From Stagnihabitans sp043738565 (lineage in GTDB: Bacteria > Pseudomonadota > Alphaproteobacteria > Rhodobacterales > Rhodobacteraceae), in contig JAYUGA010000111.1 in assembly GCA_043738565.1 (NCBI GenBank), forward strand, positions 1 through 36,858: 36,858 nucleotides of DNA, given 5' to 3'. Every line of letters begins with the position of its first letter. The stretch's first letter is position 1. A model generated the notes under the pieces. It was not told the DNA's origin, searched no databases, and worked only from the letters and a program-made list of their open reading frames with translations. The translations under genes and the position numbers were made by a program. Below are positions 23,315-32,064 of this stretch, one piece after another.

Positions 23315-23356
23315 CGTGGGGGTTTCACACCCCCACACCCCTGTGGGATATTTATG
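23315..23356 (-). repeat. REP-like interspersed hairpin repeat, copy 2 (inverted)
   Basis: On the minus strand it begins CATAAATATCCCAC, then A/G-GGGT, a G-run, TGTGAAA and a C-run, so it is the same element as at 14491-14533 in the opposite orientation. It lies between the DUF4202 gene and the convergent aldo/keto reductase, where its GTGGGGGT / ACCCCCAC hairpin may act as a bidirectional terminator. Confidence 0.7.
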
Positions 23357-23413
23357 AGCAAATGAATGGCGGGGGCGAAATTTTAGGCAAATTGGCGGGA
23401 GTTGGGTCCGACC

Positions 23414-24406
23414 CTACGCCTGGCTGATCCGGTCGATCTGCGCCAGTTCTTCGGCGGTGAAGCCAAGGTTGGCGATGGCACCGACGCAATCGGTCACCTG
23501 TTCCGGCTTGGACGCGCCGATCAGGGCGGTGGTGATGCCGCCGTTGCGCAGCACCCAGGCCAGCGCCATTTGCGCCAGGGTCTGGCCCCGGCCAGCGGCC
23601 ATTTCATGCAGCGCCTTCACTTTGGCCATGTTCGCATCCGAGATTGTGGCGGGGTCCAGGCTTTTGCCCTGGCTGGCGCGGCTGCCGTCGGGAATGCCCT
23701 TGAGGTATTTGTTGGTCAACAGACCCTGCGCCAAGGGCAGGAAGGCGATGGAGCCGATGCCAAGCTCGCGCAGCGTGTCCTTCAGCCCGTCCTTTTCGAC
23801 CCAGCGGTCAAACAGGTTGTAGCTGGGCTGATGAATGACCATCGGGGTGCCAAGCTGTTGCAGGATGGCATTGGCACGGCGGGTCTGGTCGGAGTTGTAG
23901 GTGGTGACACCGGCATAAAGCGCGCGACCCGAGCGGACGATGTAGTCCAAAGCGCCCATCGTTTCCTCCAAGGGCGTTTCGGGGTCGAAGCGGTGCGAAT
24001 AGAAGATGTCAAAGTAGTCGAGGCCGGTCCGCTTCAGGCTTTGGTCACACGAGGCGACCATCTGTTTGCGGCTGCCCCATTCGCCGTAAGGGCCGTTCCA
24101 CATCAGATAGCCGGCCTTGGACGAGATGATCAATTCGTCACGGAAGTCGCGAAAGTCGGTGCGCATGATCTCGGCAAACGCGGTTTCGGCGGAACCGGGT
24201 GGCGGGCCGTAGTTGTTGGCGATGTCGAAATGGGTGATGCCCGCGTCAAAGGCGGTTTGCAGGATGGTGCGTTTGGTCTGGTGCGGCGTGTCCTGGCCGA
24301 AGTTATGCCAGAGGCCCAACGAGATGGCAGGCAATTTGAGGCCCGACTTGCCGCAGCGGTTGTAGATCATGCGGTCATAGCGGGACTCGGAAGGGTGGTA
24401 GGTCAT
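23414..24406 (-). CDS. Aldo/keto reductase (YghZ/MgrA-like)
   Basis: 330-aa NADPH-dependent aldo/keto reductase of the subgroup related to E. coli YghZ (L-glyceraldehyde 3-phosphate reductase) and potassium-channel beta subunits. Opening motif MIYNRCGKSGLKLPAISLGLWHNFG; the catalytic tetrad is visible as Asp and Tyr in HFDIANNYGP, Lys in SSKAG and His in YSHRFD. The cofactor-binding end is ALIGASKPEQVTD. I prefer ATG 24406 with GGAG nine bases upstream; an in-frame ATG at 24424 is also possible. A general aldehyde-detoxifying role is likely; the substrate is not known. Confidence 0.93.
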   Translation of the reverse strand: MTYHPSESRYDRMIYNRCGKSGLKLPAISLGLWHNFGQDTPHQTKRTILQTAFDAGITHFDIANNYGPPPGSAETAFAEIMRTDFRDFRDELIISSKAGYLMWNGPYGEWGSRKQMVASCDQSLKRTGLDYFDIFYSHRFDPETPLEETMGALDYIVRSGRALYAGVTTYNSDQTRRANAILQQLGTPMVIHQPSYNLFDRWVEKDGLKDTLRELGIGSIAFLPLAQGLLTNKYLKGIPDGSRASQGKSLDPATISDANMAKVKALHEMAAGRGQTLAQMALAWVLRNGGITTALIGASKPEQVTDCVGAIANLGFTAEELAQIDRISQA

Positions 24407-24568
24407 GGCGGCGGCTCCGGGCATTGGGGTGCGCCAGCTTTTTCATATAGCCAGGGGAATTTCCAGCCCCATCCCGGTAGGGAACCAATCCGCTCAAGTG
24501 ACGTTCGGTAGATTGCGCTTGCTTGTGGGGTGGGTGATAGGTTTATCAGGTGCAGGAACAGGAGTCTT

Positions 24569-26383
24569 ATGCCCGCATTTTTGCAACGCAGGCTGTTGGT
24601 GGCGGGCACGCTGGCCTTGGCCCTGAGCGGGGCAAGCGGGCGGGCGCTGGAGCGGCTTGATTTCAGCGTGGCAGGCACGGATGCCGGGCTGGCGGCAGAC
24701 CTGCGGGCGGCTTCGGTGTTGCTGACCACGAAAAAGGCCAAGGAGATCACGGTGCTGGACCTGTTCGCCGATGCGCGGGCGGAATATGGGCGGCTGATCG
24801 GGGCGCTGTATGCGCGGGGCTATTACGGGCCGGTGATCCATGTGCGGATCGACGGGCGCGAGGCGGCGGATATCGCGCCCCTGGACGCGCCGGGGGTCAT
24901 ACGGCGGATCGAGGTGACGGTGGAGCCGGGGCCGGTGTTCGCCTTCTCGCAGGCGCAGGTTTTGCCTCTGGCGGCGAAGACTGCGTTGCCTTTGGGCTTT
25001 GCTGTGGGCCAGGTTGCGGGCAGCGGCACGATCAAGGCGGCGGTGCAGGCGGGCGTTGATGGCTGGCGCGGGCAAGGCTATGCCAAGGTCGCGCTCAGCG
25101 GGCAGGAATTGCTGGCGGACCACGCCACGGACAGGTTGAGCGCCACGGTGCAGTTGGCGCCGGGGCCGCGGCTGCGCTTTGGCCCGCTGGTGGTGCAGGG
25201 CGCGCTACGGATGCGCGAGGATCGGGTGCGCAAGATCGCCGGTTTGCCGGTGGCCGAACGCTTTGACCCTGCGGCAGAGGCGCGGGCGGCGGAAAGGTTG
25301 CGGCGCACCGGCGTGTTCAGTTCGGTAACGCTGACCGAGGCTGACAAGGTGACGCCGCCGGACCTGCTGGGGATCACGGCGGATGTGGTCGAGGCCAAAA
25401 CGCGGCGCTACGCGTTTGGCGCGGAAATCGCCAGCAATGACGGGCTTTTGCTGACCGGAAGCTGGCTGCACCGCAACCTTTTGGGCGGTGGCGAGCGGCT
25501 GGAGATTACGGGCGATGTCGCCAATATTCTGTCGCAGGGTGGTGGCGGGATTGATTATGCGCTGGGGGTGACGCTGGACCGGCCTGCCACGCCGGGACCG
25601 GACACCACGCTGAACCTGGGTCTGACGCTGGAACACAGGAATGACGCGGACTTCCGGGCGAATATCTTCGGGGTGACGGTGGGGTTTACCCATTACTTTT
25701 CCGAACAGCTGACCGCACGGGCGGCGGTTGGATTTGACTATTCCAGGGGCCAGGATGCGGCGGGGGCATTTGCCTATCGGGCGCTGACGCTGCCACTGGG
25801 CGCGACCTGGGATCGGCGTGACAGCAAGACCGACGCCACGAAGTTTTTCTACATCGACGCCGATGCCAAGCCGTTCTTTGGGTTTGGCAATACCGAGAAC
25901 GGCATAAGGCTGGCGTTTGACGCGCGGGGTTACAAGGCGCTGGGCGTCGGCAAGCGAGTGGTGCTGGCGGCGCGGTTGCAGGGCGGTGCGGTGCTGGGCG
26001 CCTCGCTGCTGGGCACCCCGCGCGAGGATTTGTTCTATTCGGGCGGCGGTGGCACGGTGCGTGGCCAGCCCTACCAGTCGCTGGGGGCCACGGTGGACGA
26101 TGGCGGCACCCCGGTTGCCATCGGCGGGAATGTGTTCCTTGGCAGTTCGCTGGAGGCGCGGGTGAAGCTGAGTGACAGGATCGGCGTCGTGGCCTTTGCC
26201 GACTTTGGCCTGATCGGGGTGGATGGGGTGTCAGCGGCGAACAGCGATTGGCAGGCCGGGGCGGGGCTGGGGCTGCGCTATGCCACTGCGGTCGGGCCGG
26301 TGCGGCTGGATCTGGCGGTGCCGGTGCGGGGCGGCACTGGCCGCGGCGTGCAGATTTATGTGGGATTGGGGCAGGCGTTTTGA
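24569..26383 (+). CDS. tamA: Outer-membrane translocation/assembly protein TamA
   Basis: 604-aa Omp85-family protein. A signal peptide covers about residues 1-30; POTRA-like domains follow to about 280 (GVIRRIEVTVEPGPVFAF; GPRLRFGPLVVQG), and a C-terminal 16-stranded-barrel region from about 290 ends in aromatic Phe, as barrel proteins do. The L6-loop motif GGGGTVRGQPYQ lies at about 490-502 (VRGY/F type). ATG 24569 is chosen because AGGAG precedes it and the signal peptide starts there, rather than the open frame from 24530. TamA works with the inner-membrane-anchored TamB in outer-membrane protein insertion and phospholipid transport. The stop overlaps the tamB start by one base (TGATG). 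Confidence 0.94.
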   Translation: MPAFLQRRLLVAGTLALALSGASGRALERLDFSVAGTDAGLAADLRAASVLLTTKKAKEITVLDLFADARAEYGRLIGALYARGYYGPVIHVRIDGREAADIAPLDAPGVIRRIEVTVEPGPVFAFSQAQVLPLAAKTALPLGFAVGQVAGSGTIKAAVQAGVDGWRGQGYAKVALSGQELLADHATDRLSATVQLAPGPRLRFGPLVVQGALRMREDRVRKIAGLPVAERFDPAAEARAAERLRRTGVFSSVTLTEADKVTPPDLLGITADVVEAKTRRYAFGAEIASNDGLLLTGSWLHRNLLGGGERLEITGDVANILSQGGGGIDYALGVTLDRPATPGPDTTLNLGLTLEHRNDADFRANIFGVTVGFTHYFSEQLTARAAVGFDYSRGQDAAGAFAYRALTLPLGATWDRRDSKTDATKFFYIDADAKPFFGFGNTENGIRLAFDARGYKALGVGKRVVLAARLQGGAVLGASLLGTPREDLFYSGGGGTVRGQPYQSLGATVDDGGTPVAIGGNVFLGSSLEARVKLSDRIGVVAFADFGLIGVDGVSAANSDWQAGAGLGLRYATAVGPVRLDLAVPVRGGTGRGVQIYVGLGQAF

Positions 26384-29300
26384 TGCGGTTCTGGCTGGCC
26401 CTGCTGCTGAGCATCCTGCCTGTCGCCGGGTTTGCCCAGCAATCGGACAAGGATTTTCTGACCAGCTATCTGCAAAAAACCCTGTCGGGCGCCGGCCGTG
26501 AAATCGAGATCACCGGCTTTGCCGGGGCGCTGTCGTCGCAGGCCACGATGGCGCGGATGACGATTGCCGATGATGCGGGCATCTGGCTGACCCTGAAGGG
26601 CGTGACGCTGGATTGGGACCGGGCGGCGTTGCTGAACGGGCAGATCATCGTCAACACCTTCGCGGTGGACGAGATTGATCTGGAGCGGCTGCCGTCTTCG
26701 GGGCCATCGTCCGCGCCCAGCGCCGAGGCCAGAGGCTTTGCCCTGCCCGATTTGCCGGTATCGGTGCTGCTGAACGGGATCGAGGTCAGGCATATCAAGC
26801 TGGGCCCGGCGGTGCTGGGGCAGGCGGTGGAGGGCACGCTGACCGCCTCGGTGATCCTGGCCGGGGGGCAGGGGTCGGCCAATGTGCAGCTGAAGCGCAA
26901 TGACGACGGGCCGGCCGGGGCGTTTTCGCTGATCACGGGGTATTCCCAGACGACCGGCATTCTGTCGGTGGCGCTGACCGCCAAGGAGGATGCCGGCGGG
27001 ATTGCGGTGGGGTTGCTGGGGGTGCCGGGTGCGCCCTCGGCTGATCTGATCATCGCTGGCAGCGGGCCGGTCAGCGATTTCAAGGCCAAAGTGGCGCTGA
27101 GCACCGATGGTGTGACAAGGCTGGCGGGCGATGTCACCTTGACCGGGAGCGCTGCGGGGCAGGGCTTTGCCGTTGATCTGGCGGGCAACCCGACCCCGGT
27201 TTTCCTGCCACAGTATGCGGCGTTTTTCGGGCCTGCGCTGCATGTGCAGGCCAAGGGTCAGCGGCTGGCCGACGGGCGGCTGGAATTGTCGCAACTGGCG
27301 GTGCAGACGCAGGCCTTGAAGCTGGACGGCAGCATCAGTCTGGACGCGCAGGGTCGGCCAGAGGCATTCGCGCTGACCGGGACGCTGGGTCTGGCCACTG
27401 GGTCCGTGGTGCTGCCGATGACCGGCGCACGGGAAACCCGGCTGGACCGTGCCGACCTGAGCCTGAACTACGACCGGGCCAGGGGTGATGGCTGGCAGGG
27501 CCGCGCGGTGGTGCAGGGGCTGGACCATGCGGCGCTGCGGGCGGCGAAGCTGACGCTGACCGGGGATGGGCATATCAGGGTGGCGGGCGCGGCACCGTCG
27601 TTCGATGGCAGGATCAGCTTTGCCGCCGATGGGTTGACGATGACGGAGCCGGGGCTGGCCCAGGCTTTGGGCGACACGGTTCAGGGCCAGACCGATCTGC
27701 AATGGCAGGCGGGCAGCACCGGGTTGCAGGTGCAGAACCTGTCTGTCACCGGGGCCGGGTATCAGATTGTCACTACCGGGGCGATTGGCGGGCTGGCGGA
27801 AGGCTTTACGCTGAAGGGCGGCGTGCAGGGGTCATATGACGACCTGTCGCGGCTGGCTTTGCTGGCGGGGCAGCCGTTATCGGGCAAGGCGCGGTTCCAA
27901 TTGACCGGCGAGGGCAGTCTACTGGGCGGCACGCTGGATCTGTCCGGCACGGTGATCGCGCAAAATCTGGGCACCGGGGTGTCACAACTGGACGGGCTGC
28001 TGCGCGGCGACAGCAAGATTGCGCTCTCGCTGGTGCGGGGCGAAACCGGGACAACCTTGCGCGCACTGAACCTGACGGCGGCGACGCTGGAGGTTTCGGC
28101 GCAGGGGCGGCTGACCTCTGGCGGGGCAAACCTGACGGGAGACGTGAATTTCCGCGACATTTCGGTGCTGGGGGCGGGCTATCGCGGCGCGGTGGCGGGC
28201 AGGGCGACGCTGGTCGGCAGTCTGGCAGCCGGGAGGTTCGGGTTGGAGGCGACAGGGACCGATCTGGGCATTGGCCAGGATCAGGCGGACCGGCTGCTGG
28301 CGGGGCAGAGCAAGCTGTCAGTGGCGGTGACGCTGGATCAGGGCGCGGCAGTGATTGACCATGTGACGATCAGCAACCCGCAACTGCGGCTGGATGCGGC
28401 GGGCAAGCTGACGACGGCGGGTGCCGATGTGACGGCCAAGCTGGCGCTGCCGGACCTGGCGATTCTGGGCAGCGGCTTTGGCGGCTCGGTGGCGGGCACG
28501 GCGAAATTGACGGGGAGTTTGGCGGCTGGCGTGGTGAATCTGGACCTGACCGGCACGGATTTGCGCGTCGGGCAGGTGCAGGCCGATATGCTGCTGCGCG
28601 GGGTCAGTCAGGTCTCGGTGGCGATGAAGATCGCGGCTGGGGTGGCGGTGATAGACCGGGCTGTGGTCGCCAATCCACAGCTTGAACTGGACGCGACCGG
28701 GACGGTTGCGGCGGCGGGCAGCGCCATCACGGCGAAGCTGACGACCGATCTGTCGGGGCTGGGCGGCGGCTATCGCGGGACACTGGACGGCCAGGCGCAA
28801 TTCACCGGGACGCCCGCCGATGGCCATGTCGTGATCAGCGCCAAGGCCAGCAACCTGGCGATGAACCAGGTGGCGGCGGATGCGCTGCTGGGCGGGCAAA
28901 GCAGTCTGGATCTGGATCTGGGGCTGACGGCGGCCGGAATTGCGATCAACCGGGCCAGATTTGCCAATCCGCAAGTCACAGCCTCTGCCACCGGGACCGT
29001 GACTGGCGCCGAACGGCGGCTGGAGCTAAAGGCGAACTTGGGCAATCTGGCGCTGCTTTACCCGGAGTTTCCGGGTGCGGTGACGATCAGCGGCACGGCG
29101 GTGCAAAGCGCTGCGGGCTATCGGCTGGACATTGCGGGCAAGGGGCCCGGGCAGATTGACGCGACAGTCAAAGGCGCGGTGACCAATGATTTTGGCAGCG
29201 GCACTCTGGCGATTGCGGGGACAGCGACGGCGGCTTTGGTCAACGCACTGGCCGCACCGCGCGGTCTGAGCGGGCCGGTGCGGTTTGATCTGCGGTTGAA

Positions 29301-30492
29301 CGGGCCGCTGCGGCTGGCCTCGCTGAGCGGACCGGTCAGCATTTCGGGCGGCAGTCTGGTGGACCCGGATCAGAACTTTTCGCTGCAGGGCATTTCCGGG
29401 CAGGCGGTGCTGGGCGGTGGACGGGCACAGGTGACGGCGACGGCCGCGGTTTCGACGGGGGGCAAGGTTGATCTGGCGGGCACGGTCGGGCTGGCGGCAC
29501 CCTATTCCGGCGATCTGAACCTGACACTGCGCAATGTCGTGCTGCGTGACCCGCAGCTTTATTCGACGGTGGTGAATGGCGGAGTGACGCTGCAAGGCCC
29601 GGTGAGGGGCGGGGCGCTGGTGGCGGGGGCGGTCAGTCTGGGCCGCACCGAATTGCGGATTCCGGCAAGCGGGTTTGGCGCGGATGGTGGTTTGCCGGGG
29701 CTGCAACATGCCAACGAGCCAGAGCCCAGCCGGACCACGCGGCTGCGGGCGGGGCTGCTGGACACGGCGGGTTCGGCGGCGGCCAGCGGCGCGGGCGGCT
29801 TTGCGCTGGACTTGAAGATTTCTGCGCCAAATCAGGTGTTTATCCGCGGGCGGGGGCTGGATGCCGAACTGGGTGGCAGCCTGATCCTGCGCGGCACGAC
29901 GCAGGCGATTGTGCCATCGGGGTCGTTCAACCTGATCCGCGGGCGGCTGGACATTCTGGGCAAGCGGCTGGTTCTGTCCGAGGCGATGTTGCAGATGCAG
30001 GGGGCGCTGGTGCCGTTCATCCGGGTGGTGGCCTCGGTTGCCAGCGACGGTATCACCACAGCGGTGGTGATCGAAGGCCTGGCGGATGACCCGAAGGTCA
30101 CCTTCACCTCTTCGCCCGAACTGCCGCAGGAGGAGGTGCTGGCGCGATTGCTGTTTGATCACGGGCTGGACAATCTGACGGCGTTTCAGGCCCTGCAACT
30201 GGCGGGCGCGGTGGCAACGCTGGCCGGGCGCGGTGGCGAGGGCGTCATCGGCAACCTGCGCAGCCGGTTCGGGTTGGACAATCTGGATGTCAGGACCGAC
30301 GCTTCGGGCAATGCCGAACTGACGGCGGGCAAATATCTGTCCGAAAAGATCTATACCGAGGTGACGGTGGATCAGGCTGGCACCAGTTCAATCTCGCTGA
30401 ACCTGGACGTGGCATCGGATGTCACGCTGAAGGGCCGGGTCGATTCGGCTGGCCAGACCGGGTTGGGGATATACCTGCAAAAGGATTACTGA
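26383..30492 (+). CDS. tamB: Translocation and assembly module protein TamB
   Basis: 1369-aa AsmA/TamB-family protein spanning the periplasm and partner of TamA. An N-terminal membrane anchor or signal (about 1-20) is followed by a very long beta-rich region forming the lipid groove. The C-terminal DUF490/TamB domain occupies about the last 300 residues (VFIRGRGLDAELGGSL; FNLIRGRLDILGKRL; ending GLGIYLQKDY). Four tandem repeats of about 95-100 residues are visible at about 505-900. The start is ATG 26383, overlapping the tamA stop; the longer open frame from 26248 lies inside tamA and is rejected. The stop overlaps the convergent brkB end by 7 bp. Confidence 0.95.
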   Translation: MRFWLALLLSILPVAGFAQQSDKDFLTSYLQKTLSGAGREIEITGFAGALSSQATMARMTIADDAGIWLTLKGVTLDWDRAALLNGQIIVNTFAVDEIDLERLPSSGPSSAPSAEARGFALPDLPVSVLLNGIEVRHIKLGPAVLGQAVEGTLTASVILAGGQGSANVQLKRNDDGPAGAFSLITGYSQTTGILSVALTAKEDAGGIAVGLLGVPGAPSADLIIAGSGPVSDFKAKVALSTDGVTRLAGDVTLTGSAAGQGFAVDLAGNPTPVFLPQYAAFFGPALHVQAKGQRLADGRLELSQLAVQTQALKLDGSISLDAQGRPEAFALTGTLGLATGSVVLPMTGARETRLDRADLSLNYDRARGDGWQGRAVVQGLDHAALRAAKLTLTGDGHIRVAGAAPSFDGRISFAADGLTMTEPGLAQALGDTVQGQTDLQWQAGSTGLQVQNLSVTGAGYQIVTTGAIGGLAEGFTLKGGVQGSYDDLSRLALLAGQPLSGKARFQLTGEGSLLGGTLDLSGTVIAQNLGTGVSQLDGLLRGDSKIALSLVRGETGTTLRALNLTAATLEVSAQGRLTSGGANLTGDVNFRDISVLGAGYRGAVAGRATLVGSLAAGRFGLEATGTDLGIGQDQADRLLAGQSKLSVAVTLDQGAAVIDHVTISNPQLRLDAAGKLTTAGADVTAKLALPDLAILGSGFGGSVAGTAKLTGSLAAGVVNLDLTGTDLRVGQVQADMLLRGVSQVSVAMKIAAGVAVIDRAVVANPQLELDATGTVAAAGSAITAKLTTDLSGLGGGYRGTLDGQAQFTGTPADGHVVISAKASNLAMNQVAADALLGGQSSLDLDLGLTAAGIAINRARFANPQVTASATGTVTGAERRLELKANLGNLALLYPEFPGAVTISGTAVQSAAGYRLDIAGKGPGQIDATVKGAVTNDFGSGTLAIAGTATAALVNALAAPRGLSGPVRFDLRLNGPLRLASLSGPVSISGGSLVDPDQNFSLQGISGQAVLGGGRAQVTATAAVSTGGKVDLAGTVGLAAPYSGDLNLTLRNVVLRDPQLYSTVVNGGVTLQGPVRGGALVAGAVSLGRTELRIPASGFGADGGLPGLQHANEPEPSRTTRLRAGLLDTAGSAAASGAGGFALDLKISAPNQVFIRGRGLDAELGGSLILRGTTQAIVPSGSFNLIRGRLDILGKRLVLSEAMLQMQGALVPFIRVVASVASDGITTAVVIEGLADDPKVTFTSSPELPQEEVLARLLFDHGLDNLTAFQALQLAGAVATLAGRGGEGVIGNLRSRFGLDNLDVRTDASGNAELTAGKYLSEKIYTEVTVDQAGTSSISLNLDVASDVTLKGRVDSAGQTGLGIYLQKDY

Positions 30493-31322
30493 CGCCTGCG
30501 CGGACGTTCCGCATCGACCGCTGCGCCCAAAAGCACGGCATAGGCGCTGACATAAAGCCAGATCAGCAGCACCACGACGGCCCCGATCGAGCCATAGACT
30601 TGGTTGTAGGACGGGAAATGCGCCAGATACAGCATGAAGCCGCGCGCGGCACCAGCCCATAGCACGACGGCAACCAGCAGGCCCCAACTGAAAAACGGCG
30701 GGCGGGTCGTGGTGTGGTTGGGGCCGTAGCGATAGGCAAGCCCGATGGCCAGGACGATGATCAGCAGCCCGAGGGCCAGGTTGGCGCGGTGCAACAGCAT
30801 GGCATCATCAAGGTCTATCGGCAGAAGCGCGATGACCAAGGGCGCGACGATGGCCAGAACCATCGCGGCGAACACCATCCCGAGCAGGGTCAGCGTCAGC
30901 AACAGCGCCCGGATCTGGTGATGGCTCTCGGGCCGATTTGGCAAGTGATAGATGGCGTTCAGGCCGCGGATCAGCGCCGCCACCCCGGCGCGGGCCGACC
31001 ACAGCGCCAGCAAGGTGGACAGCGCCGTGGTCCAGCCCAGTTGCGGCCCACGCACGGCCAGCAACCCTTCGACTTGGGACATCACCAGACCAAAGGCATC
31101 GGGTGGCAGAAAGCCTTTCAGCAATTCAACCTGCGTGCGGATGGCGGTGGGGTCAAAGGCGGTGCCCCAGATCGCAATGATCGAGGCCACGGCAGGAAAG
31201 ATCGCCAGAAAGCCAAAGAACGCGACGCCGGCGGCGATCAACCCCAGCTCTGCCTGTTCGGTGCGCCGGTAAAGATGCAGCGCCGATGCAACAAGGTTCG
31301 GGTTAAGCGGAAGACGTTTCAT
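30486..31322 (-). CDS. YihY/BrkB family inner-membrane protein
   Basis: 278-aa polytopic protein of the YihY/UPF0761 (BrkB, formerly 'ribonuclease BN') family. About six membrane helices are seen, with the family motifs ELGLIAAGVAFFGFLAIFPAV near the N-terminus, SARAGVAALIRGLNAIY in the middle and YGSIGAVVVLLIWLYVSAYAVLLGAAVDAE at the end. The function is unsettled; proposals include transport of envelope components, and it is not an RNase. ATG 31322 has GGAAA upstream and begins just before the first helix; the longer frame from 31436 is not supported. It is convergent with tamB, with a 7-bp overlap of the two 3' ends. Confidence 0.9.
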   Translation of the reverse strand: MKRLPLNPNLVASALHLYRRTEQAELGLIAAGVAFFGFLAIFPAVASIIAIWGTAFDPTAIRTQVELLKGFLPPDAFGLVMSQVEGLLAVRGPQLGWTTALSTLLALWSARAGVAALIRGLNAIYHLPNRPESHHQIRALLLTLTLLGMVFAAMVLAIVAPLVIALLPIDLDDAMLLHRANLALGLLIIVLAIGLAYRYGPNHTTTRPPFFSWGLLVAVVLWAGAARGFMLYLAHFPSYNQVYGSIGAVVVLLIWLYVSAYAVLLGAAVDAERPRRRQ

Positions 31323-31620
31323 CGGCTTTTCCAACCTTGCGCATTCGGGCGTGATGAGGAAAAGGGGAATCCAGTTTCCCCCGCCAATCACGCGACCACC
31401 AAAAAGCTGATGCAAGATTGTGTTTCTGTCAAACATCCTCCTGCTTCAGAAACCACAACGGGCGCACCAAAGTGCATCCGAATTCTTGCTCGGCCCGCTT
31501 GCCATTAAGCCAGTCAGTTTTTCAAACGGCAACGTTGAAGGCGCTCACTCCTGCGAAAAGCCTGAAACAGCCCGGGGCAGGCATCGAGGCGGGCGACAGC
31601 CTGTCCAGCCGGATGAGCAG
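31323..31620. other. 298-bp gap between brkB start and the MarR gene
   Basis: No gene is supported. It holds the brkB promoter region and the 3' trailer of the comF-grxC-amidase-marR unit. The only structure I see is the weak terminator-like hairpin at 31556-31582. The open frame across it on the plus strand continues antisense into the MarR and amidase genes and is a shadow. Confidence 0.5.
31556..31582 (-). terminator. Weak terminator candidate after the MarR gene
   Basis: On the minus strand GCCTG and CAGGC form a 5-bp stem around a 13-base C/G-rich loop, followed by TTTT. It lies about 40 bp after the MarR stop. The short stem makes this tentative. Confidence 0.35.
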
Positions 31621-32064
31621 CTAGTCCTCTGCCTCCAGCCGGATCCGCAATTCGCGCAGAACCGGCAGGACGGCGCGGACGCGGTCGGCACCGAGGGCGG
31701 TGACGACATCGGCGATCAGCGGTGCCACCGATTGCACGGCGGCATCGCGGGCGGCGCGGCCGGAGGGGCTGATGGCCACGAATTTCTGGCGGGCATCATC
31801 CCAATCGGGGCGGATATGGACATGACCGGCCCATTCCAGCTTTGCCAGCGTGTTGGTCATCGCGCCGCGCGTCACGTGAAAGGCGCGGGCCAGTTGCGCC
31901 GGGGTGCGTTCTTCCTGAATCCGCGCGAGGTGGTTCAGCACGGTAAAATGCGACAGTTCCATCCCGCGCGGCAGCGCCTTGGACACCCGGTTGCGCGCCA
32001 GTTGGTCGGCCATGAACAACTCGCCAAACAGCGTGACCGCGATATCTTCGTTGCGCTCGCTCAT
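31621..32064 (-). CDS. MarR-family transcriptional regulator
   Basis: 147-aa winged-helix regulator. Helical dimerisation ends flank the wHTH at about 35-100 (LSHFTVLNHLARIQEERTPAQLARAFHVTRGAMTNTLAKLEWAGHV, then the wing RPDWDDARQKFVAISPSGR). It usually represses nearby or stress genes and responds to phenolic or redox ligands; here no ligand can be inferred. The start overlaps the stop of the upstream amidase by 4 bp (ATGA), so it is translationally coupled as the last gene of comF-grxC-amidase-marR. An uncoupled divergent target is not apparent. Confidence 0.93.
   Translation of the reverse strand: MSERNEDIAVTLFGELFMADQLARNRVSKALPRGMELSHFTVLNHLARIQEERTPAQLARAFHVTRGAMTNTLAKLEWAGHVHIRPDWDDARQKFVAISPSGRAARDAAVQSVAPLIADVVTALGADRVRAVLPVLRELRIRLEAED

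Noticed and set aside
24530..24568. Earlier start for tamA
   Set aside because: The extra residues (MGDRFIRCRNRSL) would precede the signal peptide, and there is no ribosome-binding site; AGGAG points to 24569.
26248..26382. Upstream extension of tamB from 26248
   Set aside because: It lies wholly within tamA in another frame; the real start is the ATG overlapping the tamA stop, which begins a signal/anchor sequence.
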